NCBI RefSeq assembly: GCF_003130795.1
Contig: NZ_CP029353.1
Span: 1,007,501-1,071,500 of the forward strand
Length of the DNA stretch: 64,000 bases
Source: Azospirillum thermophilum
GTDB lineage: Bacteria; Pseudomonadota; Alphaproteobacteria; Azospirillales; Azospirillaceae
Reading direction: 5' to 3'
Shown here one piece after another: positions 10,894 to 18,544 of this stretch (the stretch's first letter is position 1; every line of letters begins with the position of its first letter). Below the pieces are notes generated by a model. The model was not told the origin of the DNA and did not search any database. It saw only the letters and a program-made list of their open reading frames with translations. A program made the translations under genes and the position numbers.

Positions 10894-11583
10894 TCACATG
10901 CTGGACTTGCCGCCGTGGGCCGAGGACCAGCCGACCGGGTCGTGCAGGAACTTCTCGACCTCCGAGAGGGTCTTCTCGTCGAAATAGCGGTTCTCGCGCG
11001 CCACCTTCAGCACGTCCCACCAGGTGCACAGCGCGTGCAGCCGCACGCCGATGGCCTCCATGTTGGTCTTGGACTGCGGGAAGATGCCGTAGTGGAAGAT
11101 CACGAAGGTGTCGGTCACCTGGGCGCCGCCGTTGCGCAGCGCGGTGACGAAGTTCTCCTTGCTCTTGCCGTCGGTCGCCAGATCCTCGACCAGCAGGACG
11201 CGCTGCCCCTCGGTCAGCACGCCCTCGATCTGGGCATTGCGGCCGAAGCCCTTCGGCTTCTTGCGGACATACTGCATCGGCAGTTCGAGCCGGTCGGCGA
11301 TCCAGGCGGCGAAGGGGATGCCGGCGGTCTCGCCGCCCGCCACCGCATCGATCGCCTCGTAGCCGACCTCGCGCTCGATGGTGGCGACGGCGAAGTCCAT
11401 CAGCGCCTTGCGGGCGCGCGGGAAGGAGACGATGCGGCGGCAGTCGGTGTAGACCGGGCTCGCCCAGCCCGAGGTGAAGATGAAGGGCGTCTCCGCATTG
11501 AAGTGCAGCGCCTTGATCTCCAGCAGGATCTTGGCCGCGGTGGCGGCGATGGTGGCCTGATCGGGGAGGGCGGCGGTGGTCAT
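10894..11583 (-). CDS. pyrE: Orotate phosphoribosyltransferase
   Basis: 229-residue enzyme converting orotate and PRPP to orotidine 5'-phosphate in pyrimidine synthesis. The PRPP-binding signature [14 protein letters not shown] is clear, as are the [12 protein letters not shown] and [12 protein letters not shown] segments (the latter the mobile catalytic loop). The ATG at 11583 is chosen because GGAG lies about eight bases before it; the frame extends to 11649 but that adds an atypical tail. The C-terminal extension with [13 protein letters not shown] is typical of alphaproteobacterial PyrE. Confidence 0.95.
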   Translation of the reverse strand: MTTAALPDQATIAATAAKILLEIKALHFNAETPFIFTSGWASPVYTDCRRIVSFPRARKALMDFAVATIEREVGYEAIDAVAGGETAGIPFAAWIADRLELPMQYVRKKPKGFGRNAQIEGVLTEGQRVLLVEDLATDGKSKENFVTALRNGGAQVTDTFVIFHYGIFPQSKTNMEAIGVRLHALCTWWDVLKVARENRYFDEKTLSEVEKFLHDPVGWSSAHGGKSSM

Positions 11584-11667
11584 GGGCTGCTCCGGCAGAG
11601 ACGTCGAGAATATGGCCCCCTGTGTAGCCGGGCAGGGGCCGAATCGCAATGCCGCCGCACCCCGTTT

Positions 11668-12720
11668 TCAGAACACCCAGAGCTGCTCCGGCGGCAGGTG
11701 GAGCCAGTGGGTTCCCGGCGCCAGCGGCCGGCCGAAGGCCCGCAGGGTGAGGTCGCCGCAGCGGAAGACATGCTCCCACTGGCTGCCGAGATAGACCGAG
11801 GTCTCCAGCTCCGCCTTCACGCGGTTGTCGCCGGCCCCGTCGGCGACGGCGACCTGCTCCAGCCGGATGACGCCGGTCGCCTCCTCCGCCACCGCCTTGC
11901 CGCCGCGGTCCCTGCCCCACAGCGGGAAGCCGGACAGGTCGATGCGGACATAGCCGTCGCGCTGCTCCTGCACCCGGCCCCGCACGAGGTTGTTGGCCCC
12001 CATGAATTCGGAGGCGAAGAGGGTCGCCGGCTCGGTATAGAGCTCTTCCGGCGTGCCGGCCTGGACGATGCGGCCGCCGTCGAGGAGGACGATGCGGTCG
12101 GCGATCGCCATCGCCTCGACCTGGTCGTGGGTGACGAAGACGGCGGTCAGGTTCATCCGCTTGATCAGCCCGCGGATCCAGATGCGCGCCTCCTCCCGCA
12201 GCTTGGCGTCGAGGTTGGACAGCGGCTCGTCCAGCAGGATGACCGGCGGGTTGTAGACCAGCGCGCGGGCGAGCGCCACGCGCTGCTGCTGGCCGCCCGA
12301 CATCTGATGCGGATGGCGGTCGCCGAGATGGCCGAGCCCGACCCCCTCCAGCACCGCCGCCACCCGCTCCGCCACCTCGGCCTTCGGCACCCGGCGCAGG
12401 TGCAGCCCGTAGGCCACGTTCTCGAACACCGTCTTGTGGGGCCACAGCGCGTAGCTCTGGAAGACCAGACCCAGGCCGCGCCGCTCCGACGGCACGTTCA
12501 CCCCCGCCGCCCGGTCGAAGACCGGCGCATCGCCGATGACGATGCGGCCCTGCGACGGCTCCTCCAGCCCGGCGATGGCGCGCAGCAGCGTGGTCTTGCC
12601 GCTGCCCGACCGGCCGAGCAGGGCGACGATCTCCCCCTGCCCGAATCGGGCGGAGATCCCCGTCAGGATGTCGGTGCCGCCGAGGCGGACATGCAGGTCG
12701 TCGATCGTCAGGTTTGCCAT
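11668..12720 (-). CDS. ABC transporter ATP-binding protein, MOI type (FbpC/PotA-like)
   Basis: 350-residue ATPase. Walker A GRSGSGKT is at residues 36-43, the signature MSGGQQQ at 140-146 and Walker B VILLDEP at 160-166, followed by the D-loop SNLD and the VTHDQVEAM switch region. The C-terminal part (about 240-350) looks like the TOBE regulatory domain of the iron(III), spermidine and sulfate importer ATPases. No permease or binding-protein gene is next to it, so the substrate cannot be told; it may serve permeases encoded elsewhere. The frame runs open far upstream, but the start at 12720 gives the normal N-terminus. Confidence 0.92.
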   Translation of the reverse strand: MANLTIDDLHVRLGGTDILTGISARFGQGEIVALLGRSGSGKTTLLRAIAGLEEPSQGRIVIGDAPVFDRAAGVNVPSERRGLGLVFQSYALWPHKTVFENVAYGLHLRRVPKAEVAERVAAVLEGVGLGHLGDRHPHQMSGGQQQRVALARALVYNPPVILLDEPLSNLDAKLREEARIWIRGLIKRMNLTAVFVTHDQVEAMAIADRIVLLDGGRIVQAGTPEELYTEPATLFASEFMGANNLVRGRVQEQRDGYVRIDLSGFPLWGRDRGGKAVAEEATGVIRLEQVAVADGAGDNRVKAELETSVYLGSQWEHVFRCGDLTLRAFGRPLAPGTHWLHLPPEQLWVF

Positions 12721-12963
12721 GGCAGCAGGGTTCCGGGGCGGGACGCCCGGCGGTCGGCCGGGCGGGGAAGGCGAAGAGGGCGGATCATGGCGCAAGACCA
12801 TGACAAAGATAAGAAGGCGGCGTGAAATCAGGCACGCCCCGCGGCGTGCTTCCGATCGGGCCGCCCGATCGGGCCGCCCGGTCCGGCCATCCGTCGAGGG
12901 TTGCCGCCGGGCGCAAGCGCCGCAATATGCGGTCGGTCCGTTTTTCCCGGCCGAGGAGCCATC

Positions 12964-14502
12964 ATGCCACAGCACCGTCTTCTTCCCCTGGCCTTCGCGC
13001 TGCCGCTGCTCCTCGCCCCGCCGGCGGTCGTCTCGGCGCAGGAGCACGGCCGCGGCGAGGCGAAGCCGGAGGCCCGGCCGGAGCGGGCGGAGGGGCAGGA
13101 GCCGGCCTTCGACCCGCAGCGCAGCGTCACCCGCCACACGCTGGCCCTGCCGGCCGGGCCGCTCGCCTACACCGCGACGGCGGAGTTCCTGCCGCTGCGC
13201 CAGGGCCCCAAGGAGGAGCTGGCGGCCCGCATCTTCACGGTGACCTACACCGTCGACGCCGCGGAGAAGGGGAAGCGGCCGGTCACCTTCGTCTTCAACG
13301 GCGGGCCGGGCGCCGCCTCGGCCTACATGCATCTCGGCGCGGCCGGGCCGCGGGTCGTCGGCTTCGGCCCCGACGGCGCGCTCGCCCCGCCGCCGGCCCC
13401 GCTGCTCGACAACCCGGACAGCTGGCTGGCCTTCACCGATCTCGTCTTCGTCGACCCGGTGGGCACCGGCTTCAGCCGCGCGGTCAAGACCGACGGGGAC
13501 GCCGAGAAGCGCTTCTGGTCGGTCGAGGGCGACACCCGCGCCATGGCCGAGGTGGTCCGCCTCTGGCTGGTGCGCAACGGCCGCTGGTCCTCGCCCAAGT
13601 TCCTGGCGGGCGAGAGCTATGGCGGCTTCCGCGTCGCCAGGATGGCGGAGGAGCTGATCGGCCGCACCGGGGTGGCGGTCAACGGCCTGATCATGGTCTC
13701 CCCCGTGGTCGACTTCGCCACCATCGACGAGGACGGCGTGCTGGGACCGGCACTGAAGCTGCCGAGCATGGCGGCGACCGCGGCGGCCCACGGCCTCGCC
13801 CCCGGCAAGCCGGAGGAGGCCGCGGCGGCGGCGGAGCGCTATGCGCTGGGCGGCTACCTCACCGGGCTGGCCGGGCTCGACTACCGGCGGCTGGAGCCGG
13901 CCAGGGACTTCTTCGCCGAGGTGGCGCGGGTCACCGGCCTGCCGGCCGATCTCGTCACCCGCCACCGCGGGCGGGTTCCCGCCTCGGTCTATGTCCGCGA
14001 GCTGCTGCGCGAGCGCGGCCGGGTCGCCAGCATCTATGACGGCACCTTCACCGGCCCCGATCCCGATCCCGGCGCGGCGCGCCTGCCCTTCGACGTCTTC
14101 CTGAAGGGGACCATCCCCACCTACACCACCGCCTTCGCCGCCTATGCCGGGGAGGAGCTGGGCGTGCGGTCGGAGGCCGCCTACCAGCTTCTCAGCGACC
14201 GGGTGAACCGCGCCTGGGAATGGCCGCGCATGTCGGTGCCCAACGCCCAGGACGCGCTGCAGACCGCGATGACGCTGCAGCCGTCGATGCGCGTGGTCAT
14301 CGCCCACGGACGCACCGACCTGATCACCCCCTACATGGCCTCGCGCTGGATCGCCAACCGCCTGGAGCTGCCGGAGGGGCAGGGCGACCGCATCCGGGTG
14401 ACCGTCCATGAGGGCGGCCACATGATGTACACCCGCCCCGAAGGCCGTGCCGGCCTCGCCGCCGATGCCCGCGCCCTGGTGGAGTCCGCCAGCCCGCGGT
14501 GA
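12964..14502 (+). CDS. S10 family serine carboxypeptidase
   Basis: 512-residue secreted protein with a signal peptide (about residues 1-24, ending VSAQE) followed by a charged, Pro/Glu-rich linker. The S10 family features are all present: FVFNGGPGAAS (oxyanion hole), GESYGG with the nucleophilic Ser, GRTDLITPY with the catalytic Asp and VHEGGHMMY with the catalytic His. The enzyme removes C-terminal residues from peptides in the periplasm or outside the cell. The ATG at 12964 has GAGGAG nine bases before it; an upstream in-frame codon at 12901 is less likely. Confidence 0.93.
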   Translation: MPQHRLLPLAFALPLLLAPPAVVSAQEHGRGEAKPEARPERAEGQEPAFDPQRSVTRHTLALPAGPLAYTATAEFLPLRQGPKEELAARIFTVTYTVDAAEKGKRPVTFVFNGGPGAASAYMHLGAAGPRVVGFGPDGALAPPPAPLLDNPDSWLAFTDLVFVDPVGTGFSRAVKTDGDAEKRFWSVEGDTRAMAEVVRLWLVRNGRWSSPKFLAGESYGGFRVARMAEELIGRTGVAVNGLIMVSPVVDFATIDEDGVLGPALKLPSMAATAAAHGLAPGKPEEAAAAAERYALGGYLTGLAGLDYRRLEPARDFFAEVARVTGLPADLVTRHRGRVPASVYVRELLRERGRVASIYDGTFTGPDPDPGAARLPFDVFLKGTIPTYTTAFAAYAGEELGVRSEAAYQLLSDRVNRAWEWPRMSVPNAQDALQTAMTLQPSMRVVIAHGRTDLITPYMASRWIANRLELPEGQGDRIRVTVHEGGHMMYTRPEGRAGLAADARALVESASPR

Positions 14503-14953
14503 CCGGACGGTCCGGGCCGCGCTGTGCCCGTCGTGCAGAGCATTCCGGGCGCACAATGCACAATCCGGCCGATTTCCGTTTCGGATCAGAGGCTTGCTAA
14601 GATCGTTCGCAGGCGTGGCTTGTGCAAGGGCTGCACAATCCGGGTACGGCACAGGCCGCACCGCGGCAGGAGCGCGCGGACTGCAAGGTCATGGATCGGG
14701 CGGTGGCGGAACCGAGAGTAGCCGCCACCGCCGGGGGGAACAAGGGCAGGCTGAAACGCCCGTGGCCGCGCGGCGGAACGGCAGCTTGGGCGCGACGCCA
14801 GGGACATTTTTCAAACATCAGCCGAAAGTCATGTGGCATTGCGGCACCACGCGCCGCGGCGCAAGGTGGTACCACCTTGGGAGCCATGGTTCGGCGTCGG
14901 TTGCGCACGGATAATCGCTTCTACACACACAACGAATCTCCGGAGCGCGTGCC
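14503..14953. other. Intergenic region with palindromes and a repeated motif
   Basis: 451 bases with no convincing gene. It contains the 12-bp sequence TGCACAATCCGG twice (14558-14569 and 14632-14643), an inverted repeat TTGTGCA-AGGGC-TGCACAA at 14620-14638, and an 18-bp perfect palindrome at 14862-14879. These look like regulatory elements for the gene beginning at 14954. Confidence 0.5.
14862..14879. promoter_or_regulatory. 18-bp perfect palindrome, candidate operator
   Basis: CAAGGTGGTACCACCTTG is a perfect palindrome 74 bases before the start of the small-protein gene at 14954. Its length and symmetry fit a binding site for a dimeric regulator, which I cannot identify. Confidence 0.45.
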
Positions 14954-15316
14954 ATGTCCATTCGGATGGAGGCCGGGTTGAGGACGCTTGTCCTCGCTCT
15001 TTATGAAGAAGCTGCGCTCACGGCAAAGGCCAAGCGGCTGACCGGGGCGACGGGCCGGCTCGCGGCACTGCGGGAAACGGCGGATCTCGCCTCCCGCGGC
15101 GCCGGCCGGCGGATTTCGGAGGAGGAGGTCCTGCGCGTCGTCCTGTCGGCGCAGCGCCTGCGGCGCATCGAGGCGGCGACCCCGATCCTCTACGCGCCGC
15201 CGTCGTCGGGGGTACTCCGGCGGGCGGGCGGGAAGGGGCTGCGCATGCGCCGCGGCCGGCTGGCGGCGCTCGCCATGCGGTCGCTCGGGCGTCACCCCTC
15301 GGTGCCCCTGAGCTGA
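14954..15316 (+). CDS. Small Arg-rich protein of unknown function
   Basis: 120-residue protein with no family I recognise. It is predicted cytoplasmic, helical and basic, with many Arg, Leu and Ala (for example RISEEEVLRVVLSAQRLRRIE at about residues 52-72) and a basic C-terminal half. The ATG at 14954 follows GGAGCGCGTGCC, giving a GGAG at a proper distance. Codon third positions are G/C rich like those of its neighbours, which favours a real gene. It precedes a glutathionylspermidine-synthase-like gene by about 250 bases on the same strand. Confidence 0.6.
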   Translation: MSIRMEAGLRTLVLALYEEAALTAKAKRLTGATGRLAALRETADLASRGAGRRISEEEVLRVVLSAQRLRRIEAATPILYAPPSSGVLRRAGGKGLRMRRGRLAALAMRSLGRHPSVPLS

Positions 15317-15395
15317 GGGGGCCGATCCGGTCCGGCTGGGACATCCGGCGTATTCGACGGTTGCCATATGGCGCCCCGTGCCCGTGCGGAGTAAA

Positions 15396-15413
15396 CAACC
15401 GCCTCCGCGGTTG
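15396..15413 (+). terminator. Hairpin after the small Arg-rich gene
   Basis: CAACCGC-CTCC-GCGGTTG, a perfect 7-bp stem followed by CTTTCCC. It lies 80 bases after the stop at 15316 and could be a weak intrinsic terminator, or a leader structure for the next gene. Confidence 0.35.
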
Positions 15414-15473
15414 CTTTCCCACGACTGCGTGGTGATCATCCGCCGCCGACCCGATTCCCCACTGGAGAAGCCC

Positions 15474-15548
15474 GTGACCAGCCCGCAGCTCTTCGCCATT
15501 CCCCGCGTTCCGCGCGCCGCCGGCGGCGTCGCCTCGTCCGTGGCGTAA
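15474..15548 (+). CDS. Possible 24-residue leader or small protein
   Basis: A GTG-started frame of 24 codons plus stop (TAA at 15546-15548), with GGAG about eight bases before the GTG, sits 20 bases ahead of the glutathionylspermidine-synthase-like gene. The predicted peptide is Ala/Pro/Arg-rich (begins VTSPQLFAIPRVPR). It is too short to judge by codon use; it may be an upstream open reading frame or chance. Confidence 0.25.
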   Translation: MTSPQLFAIPRVPRAAGGVASSVA

Positions 15549-15568
15549 CGTCGGGCGAAGGGTTCGGC

Positions 15569-16735
15569 ATGCTGCGCGTGACCACGACCCCGCGCGCCGA
15601 CTGGCGTCCGGGACTGCGCAAATATCCCTTCGGCGTGCGGGCCATGCCGGCGGGGGCGCTGTGGCGGGAGGATGTGCGCTACGAGTTCACGGCGACGCAG
15701 ATCGACCTGATCGAGAGCGTCGCCGACGAACTGCACGCCATGATCAACGAGGCCGTGCGGTCCGTCGTCGACGGCAAGCTGTTCGCGATGCTGGGCATCC
15801 GCGGCGAGGCGGCCCGGCTGCTCGACGCCTCCTGGTCCGACTACTGGTCGGCCGGGCGGCTGAACCAGCGCGCCGGCAGCCTGGTCGGGCGGCTGACGCT
15901 GGCCTATGACGGGCGCGACAGCCTGAAGCTGGTCGGCTGCAACTACGACACGCCGGAAGGGCTGTTCGGCGCCGCGATCATCCAGCGCAACTGGCGCGAG
16001 GCGCAGGCGTCGGACGCCAACCAGTTCAACGGCCTGCACGAGGCGCTGGTCGAGCGCTGGGAGGAGCTGGCCGGCGGCCTGCCGGCGCGCGCCCGCGTCC
16101 ACCTGACCTGCGCCACCCCCGACCCCCAGCGGGAGGGGGAGCTGGTCTACCTCGCCGGCACGGCGGCGGAGGCGGGCATCGACACGCACCTGCTGCCGCT
16201 GCAGAGCATCGGCTGGGACGGCCGCCGCTTCCTCGACGACGAGGGGCAGCCGATCTCCTGGCTGGCCAAGGTCTATCCGTGGGACGGGCTGGCGGAGGAC
16301 GGCTTCCTGCAGCGGCTGCGCGCCGGCGGCATGAGCATGCTGGCCCCGCTGTGGTGCTGGCTGTGGTCCAACCACGCGCTGCTGTCCGTCCTGTGGCAGC
16401 TCTATCCGCGCCACCCGAACCTCTGCCGCGCCGGGCTCGACCCCTCGGCGGTGGAGGGGTGCGACGCGGTGACGACGCGGGCGCTGTTCGGCCTCGACCT
16501 CGCGCCGCAGCGCATGACGGAGCGCGGCGTCCTCCTGTCGGACAGCGCCGTACCGCTGCCGAACGCCGGCAGCCTGTGGATGGAGACGCCGCAGGGCTTC
16601 GTGCAGGACGACGTCCATGCCGTCCTGCACGCCTGGATCGTCGGCGACAAGTGCCTGGGGATGGCGGTGCGGGAATCGGCCGATCCGCGCGTCGGCCCGG
16701 AGTCGGCGATGGTCCCGCACCTGTTCCGCGGCTGA
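15569..16735 (+). CDS. Glutathionylspermidine synthase-like ATP-grasp protein
   Basis: 388-residue protein resembling YgiC/YjfC and the synthetase domain of glutathionylspermidine synthase, an ATP-grasp amide ligase. Supporting segments are WYD/YWSAG near residue 90, SLKLVGCNYDTPEGLFGA (compare the family's YNADTPTSLYEA), LTCATPDPQREGE, and LLSVLWQLYPRHPNLCRAGL. In YgiC-type proteins the last region is preceded by an EPxWK motif; here it reads APLWCW, so the Glu and Lys are missing and activity is uncertain. It is not next to the usual DUF350/DUF1190 partners. Substrate unknown. Confidence 0.8.
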   Translation: MLRVTTTPRADWRPGLRKYPFGVRAMPAGALWREDVRYEFTATQIDLIESVADELHAMINEAVRSVVDGKLFAMLGIRGEAARLLDASWSDYWSAGRLNQRAGSLVGRLTLAYDGRDSLKLVGCNYDTPEGLFGAAIIQRNWREAQASDANQFNGLHEALVERWEELAGGLPARARVHLTCATPDPQREGELVYLAGTAAEAGIDTHLLPLQSIGWDGRRFLDDEGQPISWLAKVYPWDGLAEDGFLQRLRAGGMSMLAPLWCWLWSNHALLSVLWQLYPRHPNLCRAGLDPSAVEGCDAVTTRALFGLDLAPQRMTERGVLLSDSAVPLPNAGSLWMETPQGFVQDDVHAVLHAWIVGDKCLGMAVRESADPRVGPESAMVPHLFRG

Positions 16736-16766
16736 CGCCCGCCGCGGGGCGGATCCCGGCGCGGCG

Positions 16767-16988
16767 TCAGCGCAGCGGCGAGAAGGGATGCTTCAGCGCC
16801 GGGCCGAAGGCCTGCTTGCGCGCCGCGCGCCAGACGCTGGTGTTGCAGCCTTCCGTCGCCGCCCGGGTGGTGACGGCCTGCACGCCGGGCTGCTGGCGCA
16901 GCCAGTTGCGCAGGGACTCCTCGAGCCGGGCGGTGTCCTTGGTGTCGGCGACGTCCAGCGCGACGGAGACGGTCAGTTCGCATTTCAT
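16767..16988 (-). CDS. Small conserved-looking protein of unknown function
   Basis: 73-residue protein starting at an ATG (16988) with an excellent GGGAGG eight bases before it. The first half (MKCELTVSVALDVADTKD) looks like a beta strand followed by a helix with an RLEESLRNWLRQQPGVQ segment, similar to small ferredoxin-like or regulatory alpha/beta domains. I do not recognise a named family. It converges on the ATP-grasp gene with a 31-base gap. Confidence 0.55.
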   Translation of the reverse strand: MKCELTVSVALDVADTKDTARLEESLRNWLRQQPGVQAVTTRAATEGCNTSVWRAARKQAFGPALKHPFSPLR

Positions 16989-17107
16989 GGGTCGGTCCTC
17001 CCGTGGCCGTTCTGCTGCGACAACAGCCGGGCGGGAGAATCGGCACCCTGCGGGGCGCTCCCCGGTGGCGGACCGGCCCGTCCGGTGAGGGGGCCGGCCG
17101 GGCTGCG

Positions 17108-17731
17108 TCACTTGGTCTCGGGCTTGCCCGATTTGGCGATCGTGGCGATCTGCTTCTGCAGCTCGTCGATCTGCTTCTGCAGCTCGTCATAGGTGTGGGA
17201 GGCGCCGGCCGGCGTCGCGGTGCCGGCGGCGGGAGCCGGACGGGCGGCCTCACCCTCCTCGCCGGCGGCGCCGAACGGGGTGAACATGCGCATCGCCCGC
17301 TCGAACATCGCCATGTTCTGCTTGCCGACCTCCTCCAGCCGGCCGAAGGGGAACATCCCGCCCAGCGTGTTCTGGAAGTAATCGCGCATCTGCTCCTGAT
17401 TGCGGGCGAAGGACTGCATCGAATATTCGAGGTAGCGGGGCACCACCCACTGCATGTTGTCGCCGTAGAAGCTGATCAGTTGCCGCAGGAAGCTGATCGG
17501 CAGCAGGTTCTGACCTTTGCTTTCCTCCTCGACGATGATCTGGGTCAGGACCGACCGGGTGATGTCCTCGCCGGTCTTGGCGTCATAGACGACGAAGTCC
17601 AGCCCGTCCTTCACCATCTGGCAAAGGTGGTCGAGCGTGACATAACTGCTGGTCGCGGTGTTGTAGAGCCGCCGGTTGGCGTACTTCTTGATCGTGATCG
17701 GAGCGGACTTCTGATCTTCCTTGTCGGCCAT
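17108..17731 (-). CDS. phaR: Polyhydroxyalkanoate synthesis repressor PhaR
   Basis: 207-residue DNA-binding repressor that senses PHB and controls phasin and PHA genes. The N-terminal PhaR domain is diagnostic: IKKYANRRLYNTATSSYVTL (about residues 12-31), then the PHB-accumulation regulatory domain to about residue 120. The C-terminus ends in a Gln/Ile/Leu coiled coil (DELQKQIDELQKQIATI). The ATG at 17731 is preferred over a TTG at 17746. It is transcribed divergently from the PHA synthase pair, so the 183-base gap probably carries its own operator. Confidence 0.95.
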   Translation of the reverse strand: MADKEDQKSAPITIKKYANRRLYNTATSSYVTLDHLCQMVKDGLDFVVYDAKTGEDITRSVLTQIIVEEESKGQNLLPISFLRQLISFYGDNMQWVVPRYLEYSMQSFARNQEQMRDYFQNTLGGMFPFGRLEEVGKQNMAMFERAMRMFTPFGAAGEEGEAARPAPAAGTATPAGASHTYDELQKQIDELQKQIATIAKSGKPETK

Positions 17732-17914
17732 CGCTGATTCTTTCAAGAAGGGTCATACGGCGGAAATGTTTGCGCTATAAGCACTACTCGAACCAGCGGC
17801 GGCTTGTCCAGTGCCGCGCCGCGAAAGGACCGGGGGTCCGTTGGAATCCAACGGGTTTTCGGCCGGCGACGCGGCTCTGGTCAAGCCCGGCCGCAGCCCC
17901 CTATATTGAGAGCC

Positions 17915-18544
17915 ATGGCCGAACCGTCCGACTCCGAGATCCCCTCCCTGGAAGCGCTCGCCCGCCGTTATCTCGACCTCTGGCAGGAACAGTGGACGGC
18001 GACCTGCGCCGATCCCGAGACGGCGGACATGATGGCGCGCGCCTTCCGGATGATGGGGCAGGGCGCCGCCGGCCTCGCCCCCTTCCTGCTCGGTCCCGGC
18101 GGCTTCGCCATGATGGGGACGCCCGGCACGGGATGGGACGCGCGCCCCGGCCCGTCCGGCCCGTTCCAGGAACCGCCCCCGAACCGGCCCCCGAGCCAGC
18201 CGCAATCCCCGCCGCCCCGGACCGCCCCATGGCCGAGCCCACCCAGGCCCCAGCAGACCGACCAGACCCCGCCGCCGCCGCCGCCGCCGCCGCCACCGCC
18301 GCCGCCCGGCGAAGGGGGCGGCCATGACAGGCCCGGCGGCCGGTCCGGTCTTGCCGCGCCTGGGGCCGCGGCCGCTGGCGCAGCACCTGACGATGGCGGT
18401 GGGGAGCTTGCTCGGCTCCTTGGCCGTATTGCCGCTCTGGAGGAACGGCTCGCTTCCCTGGAAGGCGGAGCTGGCGCAGCGGGCGGAGGAGATGCGGCGC
18501 CTCGCCCGGCAGGCCGACGAGGCCGGCCTGCAAAGGGCGGTTGA
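17915..18544 (+). CDS. PhaE-like putative PHA synthase accessory subunit
   Basis: 209-residue protein. Residues 1-60 contain ALARRYLDLWQEQWTATCADPE, a Trp-rich helix like those opening class III PHA synthase PhaE subunits. A long Pro-rich linker follows (about residues 85-140, including a run of 12 prolines coded by a CCG repeat), then a short coiled coil (LGRIAALEERLASLEG) and a basic tail. The last 221 bases overlap the next gene in another frame. Codon bias is strong up to about 18320 but falls in the overlap. The assignment as PhaE is inferred from position and composition. Confidence 0.6.
   Translation: MAEPSDSEIPSLEALARRYLDLWQEQWTATCADPETADMMARAFRMMGQGAAGLAPFLLGPGGFAMMGTPGTGWDARPGPSGPFQEPPPNRPPSQPQSPPPRTAPWPSPPRPQQTDQTPPPPPPPPPPPPPGEGGGHDRPGGRSGLAAPGAAAAGAAPDDGGGELARLLGRIAALEERLASLEGGAGAAGGGDAAPRPAGRRGRPAKGG
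18270..18308 (+). repeat. CCG trinucleotide run coding for polyproline
   Basis: Nearly uninterrupted CCG codons (one CCA, one CCC) inside the PhaE-like gene. Such a run is prone to length change in multiples of three, which would vary linker length without breaking the frame. Confidence 0.8.

Noticed and set aside
12721..14661. Upstream extension of the ABC ATPase frame to nearly 1000 codons
   Set aside because: It runs antisense through the S10 carboxypeptidase gene; the ATG at 12720 gives the normal ATPase N-terminus.
18270..18308. Frameshift in the polyproline tract of the PhaE-like gene
   Set aside because: Strong codon bias continues in the same frame through the tract until about 18320, so a shift is not needed.
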